A DNA stretch of 64,000 nt from Kallotenue papyrolyticum (lineage in GTDB: Bacteria > Chloroflexota > Chloroflexia > Chloroflexales > Kallotenuaceae): contig NZ_JAGA01000002.1 in the NCBI RefSeq assembly GCF_000526415.1, positions 791,001-855,000 of the forward strand. The letters are read 5' to 3'. Both the position numbers and the translations under genes were made by a program. Positions 43,760 through 53,251 of this stretch are shown one piece after another. The number at the start of each line of letters is the position of its first letter. Position 1 is the stretch's first letter. A model generated the notes under the pieces. That model had not been told where the DNA came from and made no database searches. It was given only the letters and a program-made list of their open reading frames with translations.

Positions 43760-43793
43760 TGGTCATACTACATTGGTCGTACTACTTTGGTCG
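43751..43793. repeat. Three tandem 14-15 nt TACTAC repeats
   Basis: TACTACAATTGGTCA, TACTACATTGGTCG and TACTACTTTGGTCG follow each other directly, with a decayed further unit (AACCATTTGG). The TACTACA half-site is the same as in the palindrome at 42469. Placed over the -10 of the operon promoter, they are likely operators. Confidence 0.8.
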
Positions 43794-43860
43794 AACCATT
43801 TGGGGCCCGCGTGTCCTGCTCGTCGTCTGCATGTAGTCTGGTGAAGCTGGGAGAAGCTCT

Positions 43861-44175
43861 ATGGCCTCCACGGTTCAGCTCGTCATGGCGGCGCTGCTGT
43901 TTCTCGTCGGTTTGGTGATGATCGGCAGCGGCCTGTTTATCATTCTGGCGCGCGAGTATCAGGAAACCATGCGGACACTCTCCTCACAAGCTCCCAAACT
44001 GACAGGCAAGGCGGTTAACGAGGGCACGGTGATGGCGGCGCTGGAGGGCACGACGCGGCTGCTGGAGGCGGTGACGCAGTTGATCCGCACGGCGGTTGGT
44101 GTGGGCGCCTTCCTCTGCATCCTGGGTCTGATCATCTGCGTGGCGGCTTTCTACATGGCGACGCTGGCCGCATAG
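43861..44175 (+). CDS. Small two-TM protein, first gene of the NACHT-TPR operon
   Basis: 104 residues. Two TM segments (VMAALLFLVGLVMIGSGLFIIL at residues ~8-29 and GVGAFLCILGLIICVAAFYMAT near the C-terminus) enclose a loop of about 50 residues (QETMRTLSSQAPKLTGKAV, then EGTTRLLEAVTQLIR). GGGAGAAG five bases before ATG 43861 is a strong ribosome-binding site. Family unknown. Its position ahead of the large NTPase-TPR gene suggests a membrane tether or pore partner, but nothing in the sequence proves it. Confidence 0.65.
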   Translation: MASTVQLVMAALLFLVGLVMIGSGLFIILAREYQETMRTLSSQAPKLTGKAVNEGTVMAALEGTTRLLEAVTQLIRTAVGVGAFLCILGLIICVAAFYMATLAA

Positions 44176-44184
44176 CCTGCGGCC
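44166..44184 (+). other. Hairpin between two-TM gene and giant TPR gene
   Basis: GGCCGCA pairs with TGCGGCC around TAGCC, overlapping the stop of the two-TM gene and ending 33 nt before the next ATG. There is no T run, so it is more likely a processing or expression-setting stem than a terminator. Confidence 0.45.
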
Positions 44185-44217
44185 ATCTTGACGGACCAGT
44201 GATCAAGGACACCCCCC

Positions 44218-47200
44218 ATGGTGACTATGGCTCGACATCACGACAGCAGTACCGACGTCTGGATTCGGCGCTATCTGCAGTCACTGCTGGACGATCCCGC
44301 GCTGCGCGTGCCCAGCGGTCTGGTGCCACTCTGGTTGGATCAGCAGGTTGATCCCGCTGCGGAACGGCTGCGCGACAATGTCGCGCGCATCACGATTCTC
44401 CACGTCGTCAACCGCTCGCCGCGTAGCGTCGTGCTGGGGCCGGCGGGGAGCGGCAAGAGCACGCTCGCGCGCCAACTGGTCCGTCAACTGGCGGAAGAAG
44501 CGCTGGCACAGCCACAGGCGCTGCTGCCGCTGTACCTGCCGCTGCGCTCGTTTGCCGGGAGCGTGGAAGGCACGCTCAGCGCCCAAGCCCACATGCGCGC
44601 GCCGGCGGTGGCCACCCTGGCGCTGCAACGCCCGTGCATCCTGATCGTCGATGCGCTCAACGATGTCGCGCCGAACGAACAGCTCGAAGTGTTGGGCATG
44701 CTGCGGCGCGCCATGACGCAGCTTGGGCCGCAGGGCCGCTGGCTGCTGTTCTGCCGCAGCGAACAATGGGCGCTCTTCGCGCCCTGGCTCCAGACGCTGC
44801 AATCGGAGCTGTGGCGCATTCGCCCTTGGAACGATCAGATGGTGAACGGCGCGCTGCAACGCCTGTCCGCGCCCGGCCTGCAGCGTTTGATCGGCTACCG
44901 GGGCTGCGTTGAACTGGCGCGGCGGCCGCGCTGGCTGGGCAGCCTCAGCGCCTTGGCCGCTGGGGAGGCGGCCGTGCCGCCGCGTCCGGCGCAGATTGCC
45001 GTCGCCTGGGTGCGGCGCGTGTTCGCCGAAGCCGCCGACGCCCATTGCCTGCCCGAGGCCTGCGCCCAGGCGGGCCTGACGCTGCTGTGCGCACTAGCCG
45101 AGGCCCTGGCGTCGCGTCCGGCGCTGAGTCGCTCGGCGGTGGTTGCCCTGACGCTGCAGGTCGCCGACGAAGCGGGCGTCTCCGGCGAAGAGCTGCTGAC
45201 CCTGCTGGACGCTTCAGGTCTGCTCCACCCCGCCGGCGAAGACGAATGGACCCTGCGCAGCTCGCTGCTGGCCGATCTGGCGCAGGCCCTGATGGCGCGC
45301 CACGCCGCGCCAGAGCAGTGGCGCGCGTTGATCGGCAGGGGCCAGACCCTGCCGTTGTTGTACGGCCTGCTGCCCGAACCGCCGGCGCTGGTCGCCGCGT
45401 TGCTGGATGCGGAGGCTTGGGAAGAGGTGCGGCGCGTGCTCGACGCCAACGAGGAGGCAACCGCGGCGCTGGAGACGCTGGGTGCGACCGAGCGCGTGTC
45501 GATCGATGTTGCTGCGGCGCTGGGACGCGTCTGGGCGCGCGGGGGACAGCCGCGCGTCGCGATCCGGCTGTTGAGCTGGGCGATCGAGCATGGCCGCGAC
45601 GACCCCCAGCTCTACGGCCTGCTGGGCGACCTCTACCTGGGTGAGCGCCGCTGGGCGCTGGCGCGCGATGCCTTTACTGCAGCGCTGCGGCGTGACCCGA
45701 CCAACCTGCACTACCAGCAGGCCCTGGCGCGCGCCTGCCACGAGCTGGGCGAGGACGAGGTCGCCACGCGCACGCTGGAACAGGTGCTCTCCACCCATCA
45801 CCGCCAGTTGGCTGAAGCTGCCTATAGCCTCGGCCAGGTGTATGAGCAGCAGCAGCGCTACGCCGACGCGCTGGATCGCTACATGACCGCCGCCTCGCTG
45901 GTCACCACCGACTCGCGCTACCGCTTGGCACAGGCGCGTACGCTGCGCTTGCTCGGCCGCCTGGAGGAGGCACGTAGCCTGTTGCGCTCGTTGCAGGCCA
46001 TGCGCATCGAGCCGGCCGACTTGGCGCAGGAGTGGGCCGAGCTGATGCTGGCGCAGGGCAACGATCGTCAGGCGCTGCTGCACCTCGATCACCTGGTGGA
46101 ACTCAACGCCGCCGACGCCGGCGTGTACCTGAAGATCGGTCAGATCCGGCGCCGGCTGGGTGAGACGCTGGCGGCGCGCCAGGCGTTTGCCATGGCCATC
46201 GATCTCGATCCGCGCTGCGCGCAGGCCTACGAGCAACTGGCCGGCATGGCCATCGATCAGGGCGACCTGCATACCGCCGCCGGCGCGTATCGGCGGCTGA
46301 TCGAGCTGCATCCCGACGATGCCGCCGTGTATCGGCGTCTGGGCGCGTTGCTGCGCGAGCTGGGTCAGCACGGCGATGCGGTGCAGGTCTTGCTCCATTC
46401 ACTGCAGTTGCAACCCCATCCGCACGCCTACCTGGAGCTGGCGCGGGTGCGCTGGGCCCAGGGCGAACAGGCGCGCGCGCTCGACAATTATCGCCTGGCG
46501 CGCGAGCTCGACCCCACCGACGTGCAGATCGCCGCCGAGAGCGGTTGGGCGTTGATCGAAAGCGGTGATCCGCGCGCCGCGCTCGAACCGCTCCAGGCAG
46601 CCGCGGCGATCCAGCCCACCAATGCGCGCTTGTTGTACGATCTGGGCCGCGCCTACGAACTGCAGGGACGGCCCGCCGAAGCGCTGGAGTGGTACGAACG
46701 CGCCGCGACAGTGGCGCCTGATTGGCTGGTAGCCCTGCGCGCCACCGGGCGCCTGGCGCAGCAGGTCGGCTTTAGCGCCCTGGCGCGCCGCTACCTGGCA
46801 CGCGCCTTGCGCCTCGCGCGCCACGATGCCGAAACCTGGGCCGATGTCGGACGTCTGCACCTCCAGATGCGCGCCGCCGGTCGTGCCGAACGGGCCCTGC
46901 GCCGCGCGCTGGAGCAGGGCAACATGGCCCCGGCGGTGCGCCGCGATCTGGCGCAGGCGCTGCTGCTCAACGGGCGGCCGGCCGACGCGCTACGCGTGTT
47001 GGAGCAGATCGGCGAAGAGGATGCCGAAGTCGAAGCGCTGCGCAGCCAGGCCTATGAGCAGCTCGGCGACCTGCGCAACGCCCTGCTGATCGCCCGTGCC
47101 GCGGCGGCACAACGTCCTCGCGATGCCGCGCTGCAGCGGCGCATCGGCGCGCTGGCGCTGCGTGTCAATCATGTCAGCGAAGCCTTGATGGCGCTGGAGC

Positions 47201-50200
47201 GCGCCATCGCCCTGGATGACAGTGATCCGCGCGCGCAGCTCGACCTGAGCCGCGCGCTGCTACGTGCGGGTCGTGCCGAGGCGGCACTCCAGCCGGCGCA
47301 ACTCGCGGTTGAGCGCGATCCACGCAACGCTGCGGCCCATGAACAGCTTGGGCTGACCCTGCTGGCGCTGCACCGGCTCGATGCGGCAGAAGAGGCCTTC
47401 AGTCGCGCGATCGAGCTCAATCCGCAGAGCGCCGACGCCTGGGGCGGGATGGCCGATGTCTGGCGCGTGCGCCACAGCGTTGCCGCGGCGCTGCCCTACG
47501 CGCGCCATGCCCTCGAGCTGGCTCCGCATAACGACCAGCACCGTCTGCGCATCGCGCAGTTGTTGGCGGCTGCCGGCGATTATGATCAGGCCCAGGCCGT
47601 GCTGGCCACGCTGCGCGAGGCCCACCTCGAAGCTGACCGTCTGCTGCTCTCGATCGCGCTGGCGACGGAACAGTGGAGCCTGGCGCTCGAGACGGCCAAC
47701 CGCGCCCTCAGCGCCGTGCCGGACGACGCCGAGATCCTGGCGATCTATGGCCATACCCTGGTTCAGCTGGGTCGTCCCGCCGAAGCCGTGCCGGCGCTGG
47801 TGCGCGCCTGTGCTGCGGCACACGCCACGGCACAGTGGTGGGCCTGGCAAGCCGCGGCTCATCTGGCGCTCCATCAGTGGGAGGCCGCCACGCGCGCGCT
47901 GGAGCGCAGCGTGCAGCTCGATCCACAACAGCCAGAACGCTTCGTTGAGCTTGCCCAGGCATATCTACACCTGAACCAGCCCCAGACCGCGGTCCAGGCC
48001 CTGCGCGCCGCATTGGAGCAGGATGCCACGCGCGCCGATTGGTATGCGCTCCTGGCGCAGGCCTACGAAGCGCTGGGCTGGCGCCAGGAAGCGCTGGAAG
48101 CCTGGCAGCGCGCCGCCGAGCTTGCGCCGGAGGTGGCGGCCTACCAGCGCCAGATCGGGCGCTTGTTGCTAGTGTTGGGACAGCCCCACGCCGCGCTGGA
48201 GCGCTTCGAATCCATCGCTGCACAGAGCGATGGCGATCGCGAAACCTGGGAGCTCTACGCCCGAGCTGCGTTGGCCGTCGATGATCCCGCGCGGGCTGCC
48301 TATGCCGCGGCCTGTGCCCTGCACCTGGCGCCGGCCGCCGCCGAGCCGCGCGAACTGTTGGGCGAGGCCCTTTTGCAGCGCGGCGATCCCGTCCGTGCGC
48401 TGAATTACCTCGCGCCGCTGCTCGAGAGCGAGGCACCCTCGGTGCGTGCGCTGCTGCTGACGCACACGGCTGCCGAAGCCGCGCAGCAGCCCGCCGTAGC
48501 GCGCCGTGCCCTGGAGCTGGCCGTGCGCCAGGCGCCCGACGCGATCGAGGTGCAGCTCCGCCTGGCACGGCACCTGCATCAGAGCGAACCGGAGCGGGCC
48601 CTCAAGATTATGCGCCATCTGGCGCAGCGCGAGCCGCGCCGCGCCGACATTCAGGCGACCTTGGCCGAATACCTGCTCGCGCGCAACGATGTGACGCACG
48701 CCCGCGCCGCTGCCGAGGCGGCCGTCGAACTGGCGCCCTCGGAGCCGGCCTACCGCCGCCTGCTGGGCCAGATCTGCATGCGTTTGGGCGATCGCGACGC
48801 GGCGCGCGCCAACTTTCAGCAGGTGCTGGCCCACCAGCCGCGCGATGCGGCAACCGCCCTGGCGCTGGGGCGCCTGGCACTGGAGCGCCATGAATCCGGC
48901 GAAGCGATACGTCTGTTGCAACTCGCCGCGCAGTACGCGCCCGATGATGCCGAGGTGCTGGGCACGCTGGGGCTGGCGCTGCGCCAAGCCTGTCAGCCGG
49001 TGCACGAGGACGAGCTGCTGGAGGCGCAGCGCGATCCGCTGCTGACGCAGGCGCTGGCGGTGCTGGAGCGAGCGGCAGCTGCAGCGCCGCTCTGGCGCGC
49101 CGAGCTGGGCTGGACGCGCCTGATCGCCGGTGAGCGTGCGCTGGCGGTTGAGGATCTGGCCGCCGCCCTGCCGCAGCTCAGCGGCGTTGAACGTGTGGTT
49201 GCGTTGCGGCGGCTGGCGCTGGCGCTGATGAGTCGTGGCGAGGACGCACGCGCGGCGCGCTTTGCCGAGCACGCCGCGGCATTGGCGCCCGATGATGCGC
49301 TGATCGCCAGTCTTCAGGGCCAGTTGGCCGAACGGCAGGGTGATCTCTATGCGGCGGTGCGCGCCTACACGCGCGCTGTGACGCATGCGCCCGAACAGGG
49401 CCGCTACCACCTGCGTCTGGGCGCAGCTCTGCTCGCCACTGATGAGCACGAAACGGCGCTGGAGCACCTGCAGCGCGCTACGCAGCTTGAGCCGGCGCGC
49501 GCCGAAGCCTGGATGCTGCTGAGCCGCGCCTATCTGCAGTTGCAGCAGCCGGAGCGCGCCCTGCAGGCCGCGCAACGCGCTGTGCAGTTGGCCCAGGACC
49601 ATGGCGCCGCCTGGTATCAGCTTGCCGAAGCGGCGCGCGCGCTGGACCAGACCCGCCTGGCGCTGGAGGCGTTCGAGCGCGCCACGACGCTTCAGCCAAC
49701 CAAAGCCTGGCTGGTCGCCTATGCCGATTTCGCCCTTGCGCGTGGCCAGGCCGAGCGTGGCCGCGCCGTGCTGCAACGCGCCGTGCAGCTCGATCCAGCC
49801 GATGCCGAGCTGGCCTACCGGCTGGCACAGCTCAGCGACGGCCAGGCATGGCTGACCCAGCTTGAGCGCGCCGTGCAGTTGGATCCTACGCGCATTGAGT
49901 GGCGCCGCGAGTTGGGTGATGCCCTGGTGCGCTGCGGACAGGCGCATCTGGCCCTTCCGCACCTTGCGCAGGCGGTGGAGGCTGAGCCGCACGTCGCCGA
50001 GCACTGGATCGCCCTGGCGCGCGCCCAGGAGCACAGTGGCGAGCCAACGGCTGCCCTGGCCACGCTGCAGCGCGCTCTGCACGTAGCGCCCGACAGCGTG
50101 GCGTTGCGCCTGGCGCTGGCGAGCCATCTGGCGGCCCAGCGCCAGTGGCGTGAAGCCTGCGAGTATTTCAGCGCGGCGGCGCAGCAGGAGCCCAGCGCTG

Positions 50201-50820
50201 CCGCCCTGGCGGGTCAGGGTCATTGTCTGCTGCAACTGGAGCGCTTGAGCGAGGCCCAGCAGGTCCTTGAAGAGGCGCTCCGGCTCGCTCCTGATGATGT
50301 GGGCGTGCTGATCGACCTGGCGACGATCCACTACCGCCAGGCACGCTTCAAACAGGCCATCGGCGTCGCCAAGCGCGCCCTGACGCACGATGCGCTGGCC
50401 ATCGATGCCTATCGCATCGTGGCTGAGGCGGCGCTGGCCTTGCGTGGCGACTGGGTGCAGGAAGCCCACGAGGCAATCGAACGTGCGCTGGCGATCGCTC
50501 CCGACGAGCCGTTTCTCCATGCCCTGCAGAGCATGGCCTACTTCGAGGAGGGCGCCTACCAGGAAGCGTTGCTGGCCGCGCGGCAGGCGGTGCGCGCCGC
50601 GCCCGATGAGCCGGAGTATCTGATGCAGGAAGCGCGGGTGTTGCGCCGTCTGCGTCGTTTCCATGAAGCAATGGCCCTGTTGCGGAAGGTCGTGCGCATC
50701 AAAAAGAACTACCGCGAAGCATGGATCGAGTTGATGGAAATCTCATCCGAGATCTTTTTGCATGGCGACCGATCCGCGGTGGAGCCCTTGTCGCGTTCGC
50801 TGCCGGACCATAATCGATGA
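44218..50820 (+). CDS. Giant NACHT-type NTPase with about 50 TPR-like repeats
   Basis: 2200 residues. Residues ~55-330 form a STAND/NACHT-like NTPase: Walker A GPAGSGKST at 74-82, Walker B CILIVDALNDV at 140-150, and the sensor WLLFCRSEQW at 175-184. A helical region follows (residues ~230-420), with alpha-helical TPR-like repeats from about 435 to 2180, for example DPTNLHYQQALARACHELGE and AEAWMLLSRAYLQLQQPERAL. STAND NTPases sense ligands and oligomerise; TPRs would be the sensor/scaffold. The domains are in the usual STAND order. AAGGA precedes ATG 44218. Its stop overlaps the protease gene by ATGA. No signal or TM, so cytoplasmic. Confidence 0.85.
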   Translation: MVTMARHHDSSTDVWIRRYLQSLLDDPALRVPSGLVPLWLDQQVDPAAERLRDNVARITILHVVNRSPRSVVLGPAGSGKSTLARQLVRQLAEEALAQPQALLPLYLPLRSFAGSVEGTLSAQAHMRAPAVATLALQRPCILIVDALNDVAPNEQLEVLGMLRRAMTQLGPQGRWLLFCRSEQWALFAPWLQTLQSELWRIRPWNDQMVNGALQRLSAPGLQRLIGYRGCVELARRPRWLGSLSALAAGEAAVPPRPAQIAVAWVRRVFAEAADAHCLPEACAQAGLTLLCALAEALASRPALSRSAVVALTLQVADEAGVSGEELLTLLDASGLLHPAGEDEWTLRSSLLADLAQALMARHAAPEQWRALIGRGQTLPLLYGLLPEPPALVAALLDAEAWEEVRRVLDANEEATAALETLGATERVSIDVAAALGRVWARGGQPRVAIRLLSWAIEHGRDDPQLYGLLGDLYLGERRWALARDAFTAALRRDPTNLHYQQALARACHELGEDEVATRTLEQVLSTHHRQLAEAAYSLGQVYEQQQRYADALDRYMTAASLVTTDSRYRLAQARTLRLLGRLEEARSLLRSLQAMRIEPADLAQEWAELMLAQGNDRQALLHLDHLVELNAADAGVYLKIGQIRRRLGETLAARQAFAMAIDLDPRCAQAYEQLAGMAIDQGDLHTAAGAYRRLIELHPDDAAVYRRLGALLRELGQHGDAVQVLLHSLQLQPHPHAYLELARVRWAQGEQARALDNYRLARELDPTDVQIAAESGWALIESGDPRAALEPLQAAAAIQPTNARLLYDLGRAYELQGRPAEALEWYERAATVAPDWLVALRATGRLAQQVGFSALARRYLARALRLARHDAETWADVGRLHLQMRAAGRAERALRRALEQGNMAPAVRRDLAQALLLNGRPADALRVLEQIGEEDAEVEALRSQAYEQLGDLRNALLIARAAAAQRPRDAALQRRIGALALRVNHVSEALMALERAIALDDSDPRAQLDLSRALLRAGRAEAALQPAQLAVERDPRNAAAHEQLGLTLLALHRLDAAEEAFSRAIELNPQSADAWGGMADVWRVRHSVAAALPYARHALELAPHNDQHRLRIAQLLAAAGDYDQAQAVLATLREAHLEADRLLLSIALATEQWSLALETANRALSAVPDDAEILAIYGHTLVQLGRPAEAVPALVRACAAAHATAQWWAWQAAAHLALHQWEAATRALERSVQLDPQQPERFVELAQAYLHLNQPQTAVQALRAALEQDATRADWYALLAQAYEALGWRQEALEAWQRAAELAPEVAAYQRQIGRLLLVLGQPHAALERFESIAAQSDGDRETWELYARAALAVDDPARAAYAAACALHLAPAAAEPRELLGEALLQRGDPVRALNYLAPLLESEAPSVRALLLTHTAAEAAQQPAVARRALELAVRQAPDAIEVQLRLARHLHQSEPERALKIMRHLAQREPRRADIQATLAEYLLARNDVTHARAAAEAAVELAPSEPAYRRLLGQICMRLGDRDAARANFQQVLAHQPRDAATALALGRLALERHESGEAIRLLQLAAQYAPDDAEVLGTLGLALRQACQPVHEDELLEAQRDPLLTQALAVLERAAAAAPLWRAELGWTRLIAGERALAVEDLAAALPQLSGVERVVALRRLALALMSRGEDARAARFAEHAAALAPDDALIASLQGQLAERQGDLYAAVRAYTRAVTHAPEQGRYHLRLGAALLATDEHETALEHLQRATQLEPARAEAWMLLSRAYLQLQQPERALQAAQRAVQLAQDHGAAWYQLAEAARALDQTRLALEAFERATTLQPTKAWLVAYADFALARGQAERGRAVLQRAVQLDPADAELAYRLAQLSDGQAWLTQLERAVQLDPTRIEWRRELGDALVRCGQAHLALPHLAQAVEAEPHVAEHWIALARAQEHSGEPTAALATLQRALHVAPDSVALRLALASHLAAQRQWREACEYFSAAAQQEPSAAALAGQGHCLLQLERLSEAQQVLEEALRLAPDDVGVLIDLATIHYRQARFKQAIGVAKRALTHDALAIDAYRIVAEAALALRGDWVQEAHEAIERALAIAPDEPFLHALQSMAYFEEGAYQEALLAARQAVRAAPDEPEYLMQEARVLRRLRRFHEAMALLRKVVRIKKNYREAWIELMEISSEIFLHGDRSAVEPLSRSLPDHNR

Positions 50821-53246
50821 CCAGCGATCCAGCCTTGATGTCGCCCGCGGTGCGCCCTCTGGACCAGGTCCTCCAGGCGGTTGAAACCTGGTTGCGGCTG
50901 GGCATGCTCGACCAGGCTGCGCGCGCCCTGGCAGCACTCACAGACGTGTATCCCGATGCCCAGCCGGTGCAGATGCTCAGTGGCTGGCTGGCGCTGGAAC
51001 GTGGCCAGCCCGCGCGGGCGGTGGTGGCCTTCCGGCTGGCAGCGGGCCGCGATCCAACCTGGGCGCTGGCCTGGCATGGCGTGGCCGAAACGAGTCCCGA
51101 TCCCGGCGAACGCGCTGAGGCGGCCGAGCGCGCGCAGAACCTGCGGCCGGACGGACCCTATGCGCGCATCTGGTCGGATCTGCGTCACGGCCGCGCCCAT
51201 CTGGCGATCACCCCACTGCGAGCGCTGTGCGCGCGCTGTCCCGAACGTCCCGAACTGGTGATCTGGCTGGCCGAAGCCTATCGACGCCTGGACCAGCCCG
51301 ATCCGGCGCGCGCGCTGCTGGAGCCGTTGCTGCGCCGCCGGCCACGGCCGGTACCGGCGCTGTGGCTGGCCGCGGCGCTGGCGCTCGACTCTGCTAGCGC
51401 CCACGAGCTGCGCCGCGAAGCGCTGCGCTTCGATCCGCTTGGCAGCAGTCTGCGCGCGCTGGTGGAGCCGAACGCGCTCCCGCTTGCCCTGCCGGGCACG
51501 CCGTTCGTCGCTCTACCGGCGGAGCTGGCCGCCGAGCTGGAGACGTTGCCCCTGGCGCACGCTGAGCGGCCTCGCTCCGTGGCGCCGTTGGCCGCGCCGC
51601 GCGCTGCGAAAAGTGGCGCGACCGCACAACCTGGTCCTCCGGATCGTGAGGTGGAGGCGGTGCTGCGCACCGTCGAGCAGGCCACCGAACGGCTCATGGG
51701 CCGGGCACCGCTCGCGCTGCCCGATGGACAGGCGACTACCCTGCTGGTCGCCCATCGTGGCGCGCTGGCTGCCAGCTATGGCGCGGCAACGGCCGAGGCG
51801 ATCCTCAACGCCATGGCTGCCTATGGCGACGCACTGGCCCGGCGTGGCGTGCATGCGCGCCATGTGATCCTCGACGACCACGATGCGTTGGCGGCGTATG
51901 GCGCTGTGCCACCCGTCGGCGAACGTACGCCGATAGCGTGCAAAACGACGATCGATCGCGTATGCGCTGCACTGGCAGCCTCTGGCGAAACAGTGGACGC
52001 GATTGTGTTGATTGGCGGCGATGAGCACATTCCCTTTCACCGCCTGCCCAATCCCTCCCAGGACGCCGACGCCGATGTGCCCAGCGATAATCCCTACGGC
52101 TGTGGCGACGGCAGCGATCTGGCGCCCGCGATCATCGTGGCGCGCTTTCCGGACGGCGGCGCCGATGGCGGACGCTTGTTGCTTGAACAACTGGAGCGCG
52201 CCGCCGACTACCATCAGACCTGGCATCTCACCGGACCGCAGGGCACGGTGCTGATGCTCCCGTTGATGCGGCGTTTGGCGCGCGCCATGCAGGCGGGCGC
52301 GCCTGTAACCGGTTGGGGGCTCAGCGCCGAAGCCTGGAGTGTTCCGTCGCAGACCGTCTATGGTGAGTTGGGCGCTAAGCATCCGCTCCTGCTGTGTCCG
52401 CCCCTGGAGCTGCAGGCGCTGCCCGAGCTCTGGCCCAGCGATGACTGCCGCGTGCTCTACTTCAACGTACATGGTATTCAGGGCGGGCCGAACTGGTACG
52501 GCCAGCCGCGCGAGGGCGATCCCGACGCGTCGTTGCCCGTAGCGCTCACCCCCGAGGGGATTGGGCGGCTCTCCCCCGCGGCGATTTGCGTTAGCGAAGC
52601 GTGTTTTGGCGCCGATATCGTTGGCCGCAGCGCACGCGATGCGATCGCCCTGCGCCTGCTGGAGCAGGGCGCGCTGGCTTTCATCGGCAGCACGGTGACG
52701 GCCTATGGCGCGGTAGCGCTGCCGCTGGGCGGCGCTGATCTGCTGGTCCAACAGGTGTTCCAAAATCTGCGGCGCGGCTACCCGCTTGGTCGGGCGCTGG
52801 CGCTGGCGCGCGACTGGATGGCGCGTGAGATGGTTCAACGCCAGGGCTACCTCGACCCCGACGATGCCAAGACGCTGCTCTCGTTTGTGCTGCTGGGCGA
52901 TCCCTGGGCAACGCCCTACACGCGCCCGGCACTGGAACGCAAGACAGTTCCACAGCAGGTACGACCGGTAGTGGCCCAGCGCCGGCCGGTGCCCGCCGAC
53001 CTGATCGCGCCCCCAGCCGCGCATCTGGCGCGCGCCTTGATCGCCAAGGTCGCGCCGCATCTGGCGCGCGCGCCGTTGAGCGCCGCCGGTCAGGCGCGAC
53101 CCGATCGCATCGCCAAAGGCCTCGCCAGCGCGCTCGTCTTCTCGGCGCGTGATCGGCTGCGCACCGATGATGGTCGGGTTGTGGAGCAGATCGCGCGCGT
53201 CACCGTGTCTGGCGCGGAAGCGCGCAAGATCCTGCTGTCGCGTTGA
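50817..53246 (+). CDS. TPR-gingipain-like (C25, clan CD) protease
   Basis: 809 residues. Residues ~10-230 contain TPR-like units (LDQVLQAVETWLRLGMLDQAARALAAL and RPELVIWLAEAYRRLDQPDPARALL). A linker follows, then a C25-like domain: AIVLIGGDEHIPFHRLP with CGDGSDLAPAIIVARFPD, the catalytic His552 in YFNVHGIQGG, and Cys596 in SEACFGAD, with LLGDPWATPY at the end as in gingipains. His-Gly and [DE]-A-C pairing is the clan CD dyad used by caspases. No signal peptide, unlike secreted gingipains, so the enzyme acts in the cytoplasm. ATG 50817 overlaps the NTPase gene by 4 nt. Confidence 0.8.
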   Translation: MTSDPALMSPAVRPLDQVLQAVETWLRLGMLDQAARALAALTDVYPDAQPVQMLSGWLALERGQPARAVVAFRLAAGRDPTWALAWHGVAETSPDPGERAEAAERAQNLRPDGPYARIWSDLRHGRAHLAITPLRALCARCPERPELVIWLAEAYRRLDQPDPARALLEPLLRRRPRPVPALWLAAALALDSASAHELRREALRFDPLGSSLRALVEPNALPLALPGTPFVALPAELAAELETLPLAHAERPRSVAPLAAPRAAKSGATAQPGPPDREVEAVLRTVEQATERLMGRAPLALPDGQATTLLVAHRGALAASYGAATAEAILNAMAAYGDALARRGVHARHVILDDHDALAAYGAVPPVGERTPIACKTTIDRVCAALAASGETVDAIVLIGGDEHIPFHRLPNPSQDADADVPSDNPYGCGDGSDLAPAIIVARFPDGGADGGRLLLEQLERAADYHQTWHLTGPQGTVLMLPLMRRLARAMQAGAPVTGWGLSAEAWSVPSQTVYGELGAKHPLLLCPPLELQALPELWPSDDCRVLYFNVHGIQGGPNWYGQPREGDPDASLPVALTPEGIGRLSPAAICVSEACFGADIVGRSARDAIALRLLEQGALAFIGSTVTAYGAVALPLGGADLLVQQVFQNLRRGYPLGRALALARDWMAREMVQRQGYLDPDDAKTLLSFVLLGDPWATPYTRPALERKTVPQQVRPVVAQRRPVPADLIAPPAAHLARALIAKVAPHLARAPLSAAGQARPDRIAKGLASALVFSARDRLRTDDGRVVEQIARVTVSGAEARKILLSR

Positions 53247-53251
53247 TGGGC

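Noticed and set aside
48169..50664. 831-codon minus-strand frame opposite the giant TPR gene
   Set aside because: Antisense shadow of TPR repeats, whose helical pattern on the plus strand is continuous.
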